Below are positions 34,131 through 42,809 of a DNA stretch of 64,000 nt, in pieces (the stretch's first letter is position 1; the number at the start of each line of letters is the position of its first letter). This DNA is from Clostridium thermarum. Its GTDB lineage: Bacteria > Bacillota > Clostridia > Clostridiales > Clostridiaceae. Below the pieces are notes generated by a model. It had not been told where the DNA came from and did no database searches. It was given only the letters and a program-made list of their open reading frames with translations. Location of the stretch: the NCBI RefSeq assembly GCF_006351925.1, contig NZ_CP040924.1, positions 304,501 to 368,500 on the forward strand. The letters run 5' to 3'. A program made the translations under genes and the position numbers.

Positions 34131-34925
34131 CTATAAGACAAACTTTTCCAGTACATGTGCAATTCCGTCTTTATCATTGGACAAGGTAACGTAGTCTGCC
34201 CTTGCTTTGATGTCAGCAGGGGCGTTTCCCATTGCAACTCCCAGTCCTGCGTATTCAATCATTGGAAGGTCATTAAATCCATCCCCTATAGCAATCATTT
34301 CTTCTCTTTTTATGTTAAAATGCTCACCTAGCTTTTCCATGGCCACAGCTTTGGAAACCTTGTTGTGAAAGAACTCCAGAAACATTGGTCTGGAAGTACA
34401 GTAATTGACACTATCTCCAAGCCTATCTTTCAAGACCTCCTGATAATAGGTCAACTTTTCCGGACTATCAATCCATAGTATTTTTGTAATTCCATTCTTA
34501 ATAAGTTCTTCTTCATCTTCAATTAGTCTTGGCTCTACCTTAGTGATTTGCTTATAGTCATGTATTTCTTCACTTAGTTTATAGCAGTATAATTTATTCA
34601 TGGACCAAGCAACAATAGTGGTTTCAAATTCTTTTCCGATGCTTAATATGTTTCTTGCTGCTTCTGCAGTAAGATTCTGCTGGAACAGAATCTTCTTTGA
34701 TTTTCCCATTACAATCATGGCACCGTTATAGGTTATAAATGGGGAATCTAAATTTAACAGGCTGTTAAAGCTCTCCGCTCCCTGTATAGGACGACCGGTG
34801 CAAATAGAGAATATGACACCTTTTTCTACAGCTTTTCCAATGGCCACCCTTGTTTTATCTGTAATTTTTCCATCACTATTTAATAGTGTTCCATCCATAT
34901 CTGCGGCAATTAATTTGTATTTCAT
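34131..34925 (-). CDS. Cof-type HAD-IIB phosphatase
   Basis: 264 residues. Motif I 'AADMDGTLLNSDG' (Asp nucleophile at 9), motif II 'SICTGRP', motif III Lys in 'VSKAVAMEKLGEHF', and motif IV 'IAIGDGFNDLPMIEYAG'. The C2-type cap between about 80 and 190 defines subclass IIB. Such enzymes dephosphorylate sugar phosphates or FMN-type substrates; specificity is unknown. It starts 1 nt after the upstream zinc-ribbon gene (34927), so the two are probably cotranscribed. Confidence 0.92.
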   Translation of the reverse strand: MKYKLIAADMDGTLLNSDGKITDKTRVAIGKAVEKGVIFSICTGRPIQGAESFNSLLNLDSPFITYNGAMIVMGKSKKILFQQNLTAEAARNILSIGKEFETTIVAWSMNKLYCYKLSEEIHDYKQITKVEPRLIEDEEELIKNGITKILWIDSPEKLTYYQEVLKDRLGDSVNYCTSRPMFLEFFHNKVSKAVAMEKLGEHFNIKREEMIAIGDGFNDLPMIEYAGLGVAMGNAPADIKARADYVTLSNDKDGIAHVLEKFVL

Positions 34926-34926
34926 C

Positions 34927-35319
34927 TTAAGACTTACCCCTAAATTCAGTATGACATTTTTTACAGGAAATAATGATCTTTCCCTTGCCTCTTGGTACTC
35001 TTAGCTTTTGAGAACAACATGGGCATTTGAATATCTTGTAATCTTTTAATTGTATAACATTTGTTTTAGATTTATAAAACCGCTGCTTCACAGCTAATAA
35101 ACGGGTTTCATAAGAGTTTAACTCTTGATACCTTCTATATTTGTTTTTAGAAAAACATCTCCAGGTTCCGTAGAATACTGAAAGAAGTCCTAGGGTGGAG
35201 GTGAATCTGCTTAAGGAAAGTAACAGCCCTCCAATATAAAGGTGTTTGGATAATTTATCCAAGCCATAGCAATCCCTTAAATGATAAGCAATTTTGTTAA
35301 AAACTTTTTTGCTGTTCAA
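34927..35319 (-). CDS. Small zinc-ribbon protein with N-terminal hydrophobic segment
   Basis: 130 residues. A hydrophobic stretch lies at about 28-48 ('YIGGLLLSLSRFTSTLGLLSVF'). A basic middle leads to a C-terminal zinc ribbon 'FKCPCCSQKLRVPRGKGKI' and 'SCKKCHTEF' (four metal-binding Cys). Unknown function; similar zinc-ribbon proteins are common in clostridia. First gene of a likely two-gene operon with the HAD phosphatase. Ribosome site GGGAGGAATCAA. Confidence 0.75.
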   Translation of the reverse strand: MNSKKVFNKIAYHLRDCYGLDKLSKHLYIGGLLLSLSRFTSTLGLLSVFYGTWRCFSKNKYRRYQELNSYETRLLAVKQRFYKSKTNVIQLKDYKIFKCPCCSQKLRVPRGKGKIIISCKKCHTEFRGKS

Positions 35320-35365
35320 ATTGATTCCTCCCAGTCACGTTATAGGATATTACAATTCACATTAT

Positions 35366-35557
35366 TTAGTTTACACATAAAAAAGACACATTACAATAAA
35401 CAATGTATGAACTTTTAATAACCTTAAGTATATTGATTACAAGGTGCCAAACAAATAAAGCAAAGAAACTTTTTATTTTTTTGTTATTTATCATGCTTTT
35501 TTCACCGTTGACAGCCAGTTCAAGCTTGCTTGCACAGATACCAATGCTGATTTTCAT
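35366..35557 (-). CDS. Possible small hypothetical protein
   Basis: 63-residue frame from ATG 35557 preceded by AGGGGG at a suitable distance. N terminus 'MKISIGICASKLELAVNG', with a hydrophobic stretch in the middle. No family recognised and no supporting context, so it may be spurious. Confidence 0.25.
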   Translation of the reverse strand: MKISIGICASKLELAVNGEKSMINNKKIKSFFALFVWHLVINILKVIKSSYIVYCNVSFLCVN

Positions 35558-35737
35558 GCAATAGCCCCCTGGCAAAAATACAGAGACCCAGATATAAACT
35601 TTTACTAAATAATTGAAAATAATATTTAAATTATTTTAAGAGAAGTGCTATAATTATTATTATGTGGTAAAATAAGGATAACATATTATCACTGGAAACT
35701 AAAAAGTTTACTTTGTTCTAGGGTGGGGGGATCATCC

Positions 35738-38140
35738 ATGCAGTTGAAAAAAAAGAGATTAACATTTGGTCTTATTGTTGATTGGATTTCCGGTTGGGGT
35801 GAGGTTGACTACTATCAAACAAAGATTATTTCCGGAGTGGGAGACTATGCAAAGGAAAAGGATATAAACCTGATGTGCTTTGTTGTAGGCAGATTAGGTT
35901 CTCCGAATGAGTGGGAAAGAAGCAGAAATCTACTTGTCAATTTTATTCATAAAAACCATGTTGACGGAGTAATCGTTTTACCCACGGCCATTGGAATTTA
36001 TGGACAAGAGGAAAATGTTATTTCTATGTTGGATGGTTTTAAGGGTATTCCTATTGTAAATCTGAATGAAAGTTATGGAAGATATCATACTGTAAGTATA
36101 AATAACTATAACGGCATGCGTCGGGTAGTGGATCATGTTATAGAAGAACATAAATGCCGAAGAATAGCTTTTATAGGTGGTCCCAAAAGCGTGAGAGAGA
36201 GTGACGAAAGACATCGTGCCTTCTATGATTCACTGAGAGACCACAATATAACTTATTACCCTGAGTTATACTATGAAGGAAGTTTTCTTTTCGATTCCGG
36301 GGGTGAGGCCATAAAATATTTTAAAGAAAATAATTTGCAATATGATGGCATAATATGTGCCAATGACAATATGGCAGTGGGGGCCCTGACAGAATTGCAC
36401 AAGCAATATGGAAAGATTCCGGAAGACCTTCCTATCACAGGGTTTGATGATGCAGATATCAGTAAATTTCATGGCCTTACAACAGTTAGTCAGTCCTTTT
36501 ATGAGCAGGCCAGAGCTTCTGCGGATATGTTGTACAGGCTTATAGAGGGACAAGAGGTTGAACGGATTAAGTCTATGGATACAGAACTGATTGTGCGGTC
36601 TTCCTGCGGCTGTGTTGGTTCTATGACTACCAGTGCCTTTGCACAGTTGAATTTACTTGAGAGGGACACTACAGACAGTGTTTTCTGGCTGACTAAAGAC
36701 AGTATCAATAAAGAACTTGAAGTCATAAATAAAATTGCAGGTCTGCCAGAAGGCAGTGATGATTATAAAGATCTGCTTAAGTATGAGAATAATGTTGTAG
36801 ATGCCTTTTATGAAGAATTTATAAATAAAAGGGAGGGGGAGTTTCTCAGCTCCTGGAACAGCCTAACCTTTTGGGCTATATTAAAAAAGCTGGAAATAAC
36901 CTTTTTGCAGGATGTTTTAGTATGCATCAGGAAAAATATCATAGCCAATTGGGTAAATAAAGACAACTTAATTGCGGCAGAAAATATGTTTCAAGCTGCC
37001 AGCATCATTGTATGTGATGCTGTAAAACGTATGGGTGCATCATCAAGTTTTCTATCTTTTGTTCAGACTGATAGCTTAGAGTGTCTGGCAGAGGAGCTGA
37101 TGTCTAATCTGGATTGGCAAAAGCAAATGGATGCCTTACATAAGTTCTTGCCTGAATTTAATATAAATAAGGGCTATGTTTCAATCTATGAGGATAGAAA
37201 TCATCCCTTAAGGTCTTCAAGGTTAATACTAGGTTTCAATGGAGACTACCGTGCAGAGGCAGGTAAAACAGGAATATACTTCAACACTCTGGACATATTA
37301 CCTGAGGACATAATGAAGGAGCTGAGAAAAGATAGATTTAACGTAATTGTCATGGCCCTTCATCAAGGGGACAATCCTTTGGGTTATGGAGTATTTGGTT
37401 TTGAAAATAGAGTAAACAAAATATATGAAGTAGTCAGATATAATATTGGTGTAGCTCTGAATGGTGCTCTATTAGTAGAAAATATAAGGAATCAGGCCCT
37501 TGACTTGGAACGGCAGGTAGAAGAGAGGACAAGTGAGCTATCCAGTATTAATATGAGGCTTACAAAGGAGATTCAGAGAAGAAAAGAAGTTGAAGAACAG
37601 CTTAAAAAAGCCATGGAAGAATTGCAAGAACATAATATTCAGCTTAGAACCCAATCTCTTAGAGATGAACTTACCGGCCTGTATAATAGAAGAGGATTTA
37701 TGACCCTTGCCAGGAAACATTTTGAATACTCCCAGAATTATCATAAAGAATTCTTACTTTTATATGGAGACTTGGATGGACTTAAACAGATCAATGATAG
37801 GTTTGGTCATTGTGAAGGAGATTATGCCATAAAAAAAGTGGCTGAAATATTAACTAAAACTCTAAAGTCAGATGATATTATAGCAAGAATAAGCGGAGAC
37901 GAATTTACGGCTGTACTTATAGGGGCATCTTCAAGGGATGAACCTATTGTTAGAGAGAAAATACAAAAGAATTGTGCTTTGGTTAATGCATCTTGTTGTA
38001 AGCCCTATAGGATTTCTTTCAGCACAGGCATTGCCTGTTTTAATCCCAATAAACCTGTGACGCTTGAGGAGCTCATTGAAAAAGCTGATCAAGACCTTTA
38101 TGCTGCAAAGGACGACTGTAGAAGCAAGAATATAAGCTGA
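35738..38140 (+). CDS. LacI-type sugar-binding sensor fused to GGDEF domain
   Basis: 800-residue cytoplasmic signalling protein, with no signal peptide and no TM segment. Residues 1-300 are a periplasmic-binding-protein/LacI effector domain without the DNA-binding helix-turn-helix ('FGLIVDWISGWGEVDYYQ', 'VDGVIVLPTAIG', 'RRIAFIGGPKSVRESDERHRAF', 'ITGFDDADISKFHGLTTVSQ'). Residues 300-590 are a helical and possibly GAF-like linker region. A coiled coil lies at about 600-650. The C-terminal GGDEF domain (about 655-800) has 'LRDELTGLYNRRGF', 'GDLDGLKQINDRFGHCEGD' and 'ISGDEFTAVL'. ATG 35738 follows GGGTGGGGGG. It should couple a small-molecule ligand to cyclic di-GMP. Confidence 0.9.
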   Translation: MQLKKKRLTFGLIVDWISGWGEVDYYQTKIISGVGDYAKEKDINLMCFVVGRLGSPNEWERSRNLLVNFIHKNHVDGVIVLPTAIGIYGQEENVISMLDGFKGIPIVNLNESYGRYHTVSINNYNGMRRVVDHVIEEHKCRRIAFIGGPKSVRESDERHRAFYDSLRDHNITYYPELYYEGSFLFDSGGEAIKYFKENNLQYDGIICANDNMAVGALTELHKQYGKIPEDLPITGFDDADISKFHGLTTVSQSFYEQARASADMLYRLIEGQEVERIKSMDTELIVRSSCGCVGSMTTSAFAQLNLLERDTTDSVFWLTKDSINKELEVINKIAGLPEGSDDYKDLLKYENNVVDAFYEEFINKREGEFLSSWNSLTFWAILKKLEITFLQDVLVCIRKNIIANWVNKDNLIAAENMFQAASIIVCDAVKRMGASSSFLSFVQTDSLECLAEELMSNLDWQKQMDALHKFLPEFNINKGYVSIYEDRNHPLRSSRLILGFNGDYRAEAGKTGIYFNTLDILPEDIMKELRKDRFNVIVMALHQGDNPLGYGVFGFENRVNKIYEVVRYNIGVALNGALLVENIRNQALDLERQVEERTSELSSINMRLTKEIQRRKEVEEQLKKAMEELQEHNIQLRTQSLRDELTGLYNRRGFMTLARKHFEYSQNYHKEFLLLYGDLDGLKQINDRFGHCEGDYAIKKVAEILTKTLKSDDIIARISGDEFTAVLIGASSRDEPIVREKIQKNCALVNASCCKPYRISFSTGIACFNPNKPVTLEELIEKADQDLYAAKDDCRSKNIS

Positions 38141-38146
38141 AAACTA

Positions 38147-38176
38147 AGGGCAGCCGGAGAGATTCCGGCTGCCCTT
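38147..38176 (+). terminator. Terminator of the LacI-GGDEF gene
   Basis: Stem AAGGGCAGCCGG / CCGGCTGCCCTT with a 7-nt loop and a weak AT tail. Confidence 0.8.
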
Positions 38177-38322
38177 AAAATATTTATTACCAGCATTAAA
38201 AATTAACAGTTTACATCATACCGCTGAGGTTATATAATTTGACAAAGTTTGATAAAACACTAAAAACATAGTAGAATAGTGTTTGGAGAAAAAATAATAA
38301 GAAGCATAAAGGAAGCGGATAA

Positions 38323-40002
38323 ATGATGATAAAAGTCAAAAAAGTTGTTGGCATTGCTCTCGTGCTGTTTTTTACCACAACTGTTTTTAATGCCAGTACT
38401 TTTGTTGAGGCACAAACAAGTATAAAAGAGGACATAAATCCACAGATTATTTTGGCTAAAATAAAGACAAGCAGTTCAGTGGAAATGAAGAACATAACTA
38501 ACGCTGATCTGATCTTGGATAAAGAGGGCTATAGCTACGAACCCCTGAATTCAAACAGTCCTTTGGCAATAAAGAAAAATGTAAAGATAACGGCTAAAAA
38601 TGTTACTTTCAGTGATGCTGAATTGGAAGGTAACCTTTATATATCTGCAGATAACGCAAGGATAAATAATGTAAAAATAAAAGGATCGCTATATATTAAT
38701 CCAGGTAAGGATGGGGCAGCCACAATCAATAATGTAACTGCAAAAAATATTTATGTCCTTTCCGGAGGTTTGGATGGCATCTATCTGAATAAAGTTGCTG
38801 CCGAAGCCTTAAATATTGATTCTAGCAGTAAAGCCAAGTTAGAAATAAATTATACCACAAAGATAAATATAACCACAGTTACCACCAATGCCATAATCTC
38901 CGCGGCTATAGGAACCGACGGAAAGCTTGTAATCTCAGGTAAGAATAAGCAAAAGATTGCTGTGGAGCTTCAGGGAAGCTTTAAGCAGCCTGTGCTTGTA
39001 AAGTCAGACGCTGAAATTACAGCGGCACCATCCTCAAGTATTGAAAAAATAAGCATAGAAGCAGAAGGCAGCGGAGCAGTAGTTTCCTTAGCAGGTGAAT
39101 TCAAAAATATAGATCTGAATAAATCCTCTAAAATAGAGGTTTCAGATAAGACGAAAATTACTGGACAAGTTAATGGAAAGCCCTATGGACCAAAAGTGGA
39201 CAAACCTTCACAAGCTGGAGCGGAAAATGAAAATAGTATAGAAGAAATGATAAATGAAGATACAAAAATAAAAGAGACTTTTGACAAGTTATTTCTTAAC
39301 AAGCAACCAAAGGAAAAAGAACTTTTGGATAAATTTAACGGTGAGAAGTTAAGGGCTCAAGAAAAGATATTTAATGGTAACAACAAGAATAATGGGAAGA
39401 TCTCAACAAGTGCCAATATAGAAGTTGTTAATATCAATGACTATAATAGCATATTTGTGGTAGTTAATAAGGAAAGAAGTTTGCCTGCTAATTGGAAACC
39501 TTCAGACCTGGTAAAAATTACAGTACCCTACAAGGGAAGGAACGATGCTGCCTACATGAGAAAGGAAGCGGCAGATGCTCTTGCTCAGCTCTTTGCCAAA
39601 GCCAAAAAAGATAAGGTATATCTCTATGCTGTATCCGGTTTTAGAAACTATGAACTTCAAAAGACCATATATGCAAGAAATGTAGCCCAGCTTGGAGAGA
39701 CAAAAGCCAAAATGGAAAGCGCCTACCCGGGTAAAAGCGAGCATCAGACAGGCCTTGCCATGGACATTTCCAGTGCTGCTATGGGTTATACCTTAAAGCA
39801 GTCCTTTGGTAACACCCGTGAAGGAAAATGGTTAGCGGAAAATGCCGCAGCTTTTGGATTTATTATCAGATATCCAAAGGGAAAGGAATCAATTACGGGT
39901 TATATATATGAACCATGGCATATTCGTTATGTTGGTAAGGAAATTGCCACTGAAATAATGAAGAGAGGCATTACTCTTGAAGAGTACTTTGGGCTTAAAT
40001 AA
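38323..40002 (+). CDS. Secreted VanY-type D-Ala-D-Ala carboxypeptidase with repetitive N-terminal half
   Basis: 559 residues. Signal peptide at 1-30. Residues 50-290 form a long repetitive beta-rich stretch with periodic 'NVTF/NVKI/NVTAK/NKVAAE' turns, suggesting a parallel beta-helix. A charged linker (about 290-370) leads to the C-terminal M15B LAS peptidase: 'YAVSGFRNYELQKTIYARNV', the zinc motif 'SEHQTGLAMDIS' (His and Asp ligands) and 'YEPWHIRYVGKEIA' (His ligand). It trims peptidoglycan stems. The beta-rich half probably anchors or targets the enzyme. Ribosome site GGAAGCGG precedes ATG 38323. Own terminator. Confidence 0.88.
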   Translation: MMIKVKKVVGIALVLFFTTTVFNASTFVEAQTSIKEDINPQIILAKIKTSSSVEMKNITNADLILDKEGYSYEPLNSNSPLAIKKNVKITAKNVTFSDAELEGNLYISADNARINNVKIKGSLYINPGKDGAATINNVTAKNIYVLSGGLDGIYLNKVAAEALNIDSSSKAKLEINYTTKINITTVTTNAIISAAIGTDGKLVISGKNKQKIAVELQGSFKQPVLVKSDAEITAAPSSSIEKISIEAEGSGAVVSLAGEFKNIDLNKSSKIEVSDKTKITGQVNGKPYGPKVDKPSQAGAENENSIEEMINEDTKIKETFDKLFLNKQPKEKELLDKFNGEKLRAQEKIFNGNNKNNGKISTSANIEVVNINDYNSIFVVVNKERSLPANWKPSDLVKITVPYKGRNDAAYMRKEAADALAQLFAKAKKDKVYLYAVSGFRNYELQKTIYARNVAQLGETKAKMESAYPGKSEHQTGLAMDISSAAMGYTLKQSFGNTREGKWLAENAAAFGFIIRYPKGKESITGYIYEPWHIRYVGKEIATEIMKRGITLEEYFGLK

Positions 40003-40032
40003 TAAAATTCAAAGCCGAAGGCACAGAGAATT

Positions 40033-40082
40033 AAGGCTTGCCCAATAACCTGGATTTTTATCAGGACTTTGGGCAGGCTTTA
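40033..40082 (+). terminator. Terminator of the VanY-type gene
   Basis: Stem AAGGCTTGCCCAA / TTTGGGCAGGCTT around a 20-nt loop, followed by TAATTC. A 10-bp pairing also forms in the loop. Confidence 0.8.
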
Positions 40083-40180
40083 ATTCATTTTTATTATCTT
40101 TTGTGTAGAAAATTGGTAAAATTATCATTAAATCAACTAAGAGGTATAATGGCCTTAACTATTGAATAAGGAGTACAGCT

Positions 40181-40264
40181 ATGAATTATAATGAAGTAGA
40201 AGAGATATTCTGTTTGACATCAGACAGAAAGTATAAATATTTCTTTAATTTGAAGATTATTTGA
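40181..40264 (+). pseudogene. Short ORF, probable gene fragment (DUF2750-like start)
   Basis: 27 codons after AAGGAGTACAGCT: 'MNYNEVEEIFCLTSDRKYKY' then 'FFNLKII' and a TGA. The sequence resembles the start of DUF2750-type small proteins, but the rest of the gene is missing. Recognition is weak. The remaining 120 nt to the OPT gene hold no clear structure. Confidence 0.4.
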
Positions 40265-40388
40265 GCAATGAACGGTAGCTGCCAGAATTCACAGCCGCAA
40301 GAGGTGGCTTCCTTCGCTATGGGAAAAATGCATAAACCATACAATTAGGTGTACAATATTTATTATTACAGCGAAGGAGGAATTAGAG

Positions 40389-42308
40389 ATGAGCGAGAAA
40401 AGAGGATTATCTCATAATGCTTACGGCGGCATCCACGGGGATGACTATGTTCCCTATGTGCCCGTAAGTGAAGCGATGCCTGAAATGACAGCAGTATCAC
40501 TTATAATAGGTGCAGTATTTGGAATAATCTTTGCAGCAGCAAATACCTATCTCGGACTCAAGGTTGGCCTTACCATTTCTGCCGGTATACCTGCTGCTAT
40601 TTTGGCTACAGGTATTCTAAAGGGGTTCTTTGGGCGGAATAATATTTTAGAGGCTAATTTGATTCAAGGAATTGCCGCCATGGGAGAATCCATTGCCGGA
40701 GGTATTATATTTACAATGCCGGCTATAATTATTTGGGGAATGAACCTAAGCTTGAGCACCATATTTTTTGTTACAATACTTGGAGGACTTTTAGGCATCT
40801 TATTTGTCGTTCCCTTGAGAAGATATCTCCTTGTTGAGGAACACGGGAAGCTTATATTTCCTGAAAGCATGGCTGCTGCAGAGGTACTTGTCACGGGTAG
40901 TGCCGGCGGAACAGGCTTTAAAACAGTTATGACAGGTCTTTTGGGCGGAGCTCTATACAAGCTTTTGTCCGGAGGCCTAAGGTTTTGGGGTGAAGAACCG
41001 GAATGGGTGGTAAAGCCAATGCAAAATACAATCTTTGGATTTGATACACTGGCATCACTCTTAGGCGTTGGTTTTATTGTAGGAACAGAAGTTGCCCTAT
41101 ATATGTTTGGCGGATCCTTCATTGCTTGGTTTGCACTTATACCCTTAATTAAGTATTTTGGATCAGGACTGGCAGAACCCCTGTTTCCATCAGAGGTTCT
41201 GATTACAGAAATGGGGGCTTGGGATATTTGGAGTAAATATATCAGATATGTTGGTGCAGGAGCAGTTGCTGCCGGTGGCTTTATAAGCCTAGCAAGATCA
41301 CTTCCTACAATTATAAACTCATTTAGAACAGCTATTGGTGGCCTTGGAGATAAGAGTTCCAGTAAAAAGAGAACAGAGCTGGATGTTCCGATGACCTGGG
41401 TGCTGATAGGAGCTATTCTTGTATTCCTGCTTTCATGGTTTCTGCCTATGATAAATGCAGGATTTGTTGGGGCATTAATGATTATAGTATTCTCCTTCTT
41501 CTTTTCAGTAGTGTCAGGAAGAATGGTAGGTATTATAGGAGCCTCTAACAATCCTGTATCCGGCATGACTATTGCAACACTATTGTTTGCAACTTCGATA
41601 CTGAGGTCAATTGGATTGGCTGGAGACGAGGGAATGCTTATAGCCATTACAATAGGAGGAGTTATTTGTGTAGCCATTGCCGTTGCAGGTGGAGCTGCAC
41701 AAAGTATGAAGACCGGTTTTATAATTGGAGGTACGCCAAAATATATGCAGATAGGAATGTATATAGGTCTGGTGGCCGCATCCCTATTTGCCGGTTTAGT
41801 ATTATTGGTTATGCATGACACCTATGGGATTGGCTCAAGGGAAGTAGCAGCACCTCAAGCAACCTTGATGTCAATGGTTGTTAAAGGGGTTATGACCGGA
41901 GATCTACCCTGGGCCCTTGTGCTCATAGGTGGAGTTTTTGGAATATTTTGTGCACTGGCAAGATTGCCGATTCTTCCGGTGGCCTTAGGGATATATCTTC
42001 CGATCCACCTAAATGCGGCGGTGTTAGTTGGAGGCATAATCAGAACTATTGCTGAGAAAAAGTTTAAGAATAATGAAGAGCAATCCAAGCTACAGATTGA
42101 AAAAGGAATACTGCTTGCTTCTGGTATTGTTGCCGGTGATGCAATTATGGGAATTGTAGTTGCAGTTTTTGCAGCTTTTGCCATAGATATTGCCATTGGC
42201 AGCAGACTTATACCTACAATAGCAGCAGAGCCTTTGACGGCGACTATTGCCTTCTTCCTCTTTGGTCTTTGGATGTACTTCTATACGGTAAAAAAGGATA
42301 GAGTCTAG
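40389..42308 (+). CDS. OPT family oligopeptide transporter
   Basis: 639-residue polytopic membrane protein with about 15-16 TM segments. N-terminal region 'GDDYVPYVPVSEAMPEMT' then 'AANTYLGLKVGLTISAGIPAAIL', typical of the prokaryotic OPT family, and later 'NPVSGMTIATLLFATSILRS'. OPT proteins take up peptides or metal-chelate complexes with protons. Strong ribosome site AAGGAGGAATTAGAG. It is followed after 27 nt by a PqqD-like gene, as is common for clostridial OPT genes. Confidence 0.95.
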   Translation: MSEKRGLSHNAYGGIHGDDYVPYVPVSEAMPEMTAVSLIIGAVFGIIFAAANTYLGLKVGLTISAGIPAAILATGILKGFFGRNNILEANLIQGIAAMGESIAGGIIFTMPAIIIWGMNLSLSTIFFVTILGGLLGILFVVPLRRYLLVEEHGKLIFPESMAAAEVLVTGSAGGTGFKTVMTGLLGGALYKLLSGGLRFWGEEPEWVVKPMQNTIFGFDTLASLLGVGFIVGTEVALYMFGGSFIAWFALIPLIKYFGSGLAEPLFPSEVLITEMGAWDIWSKYIRYVGAGAVAAGGFISLARSLPTIINSFRTAIGGLGDKSSSKKRTELDVPMTWVLIGAILVFLLSWFLPMINAGFVGALMIIVFSFFFSVVSGRMVGIIGASNNPVSGMTIATLLFATSILRSIGLAGDEGMLIAITIGGVICVAIAVAGGAAQSMKTGFIIGGTPKYMQIGMYIGLVAASLFAGLVLLVMHDTYGIGSREVAAPQATLMSMVVKGVMTGDLPWALVLIGGVFGIFCALARLPILPVALGIYLPIHLNAAVLVGGIIRTIAEKKFKNNEEQSKLQIEKGILLASGIVAGDAIMGIVVAVFAAFAIDIAIGSRLIPTIAAEPLTATIAFFLFGLWMYFYTVKKDRV

Positions 42309-42335
42309 TACAAATCTGCATAATAGGTGATAACA

Positions 42336-42689
42336 ATGAAACATAAAAAGAAAAAGGAGGATAACTTCCTCCTTTATGTACCTAAAAGGAAACATACAAA
42401 CTGGAAAGATGAGAAAGGTAAAGTTTACCTGATCTTTCAGCATGATAAACAGGCAGAAAAGTTCCTCCGATGGCTTGTTAAAAAGCCCTATATTACTTAT
42501 TTAGAGCTGGATGACTTGAGCTCAAGCACCTGGAGGATAATTGACGGCAAGAAATCAGTATACGAAATAGGACAGTGTCTGCTGAAACAATACGGCAGTT
42601 ACTGTCAGCCGGTAAATGAAAGACTGATAATGTTTTTAAGATACTTAAATAAAAAAGGCTGGATAAGTTTTGAAAGAGGAAAACAGTAG
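42336..42689 (+). CDS. PqqD-like small protein, OPT partner
   Basis: 117 residues. 'LDDLSSSTWRIIDGKKSVYEIGQCLLKQYG' (about 60-90) is the PqqD/RRE-type fold, and 'RLIMFLRYLNKKGWISF' follows. The first half is basic and unusual ('KKKEDNFLLYVPKRKHTNW...'). PqqD-family proteins present peptides to modifying enzymes; this type usually lies next to OPT transporters, so a role in OPT function is inferred. ATG 42336 follows AATAGGTGATAACA, and an in-frame GTG 3 codons upstream overlaps it. Confidence 0.8.
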   Translation: MKHKKKKEDNFLLYVPKRKHTNWKDEKGKVYLIFQHDKQAEKFLRWLVKKPYITYLELDDLSSSTWRIIDGKKSVYEIGQCLLKQYGSYCQPVNERLIMFLRYLNKKGWISFERGKQ

Positions 42690-42711
42690 AGTATATTTAA
42701 GGAAAATTGCT

Positions 42712-42776
42712 AAGCAAATTTCATAATTACTCATTACTCATCATTCATTGAAAGATGTGCTTCGCACTTTCTTTCA
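42712..42776. repeat. Dispersed repeat and hairpin between convergent genes
   Basis: 'taattactcattactcatcattcattg' unit followed by hairpin GAAAGATGTGC / GCACTTTCTTTC (42750-42775), which probably terminates both neighbours. A similar hairpin occurs at 30579-30605. Confidence 0.55.
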
Positions 42777-42809
42777 ACTGTACCCCAAGTATTTTACCTG
42801 ACAACAGCC

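Noticed and set aside
40265..40388. Structured leader or riboswitch upstream of the OPT gene
   Set aside because: Only weak local pairing and no known conserved motif; more likely leftover of a broken small gene.
40664..41821. 385-codon minus-strand open frame
   Set aside because: It lies completely inside the well-supported OPT transporter gene on the other strand; its composition is a Pro/Thr/Ile-rich shadow and there is no ribosome site.
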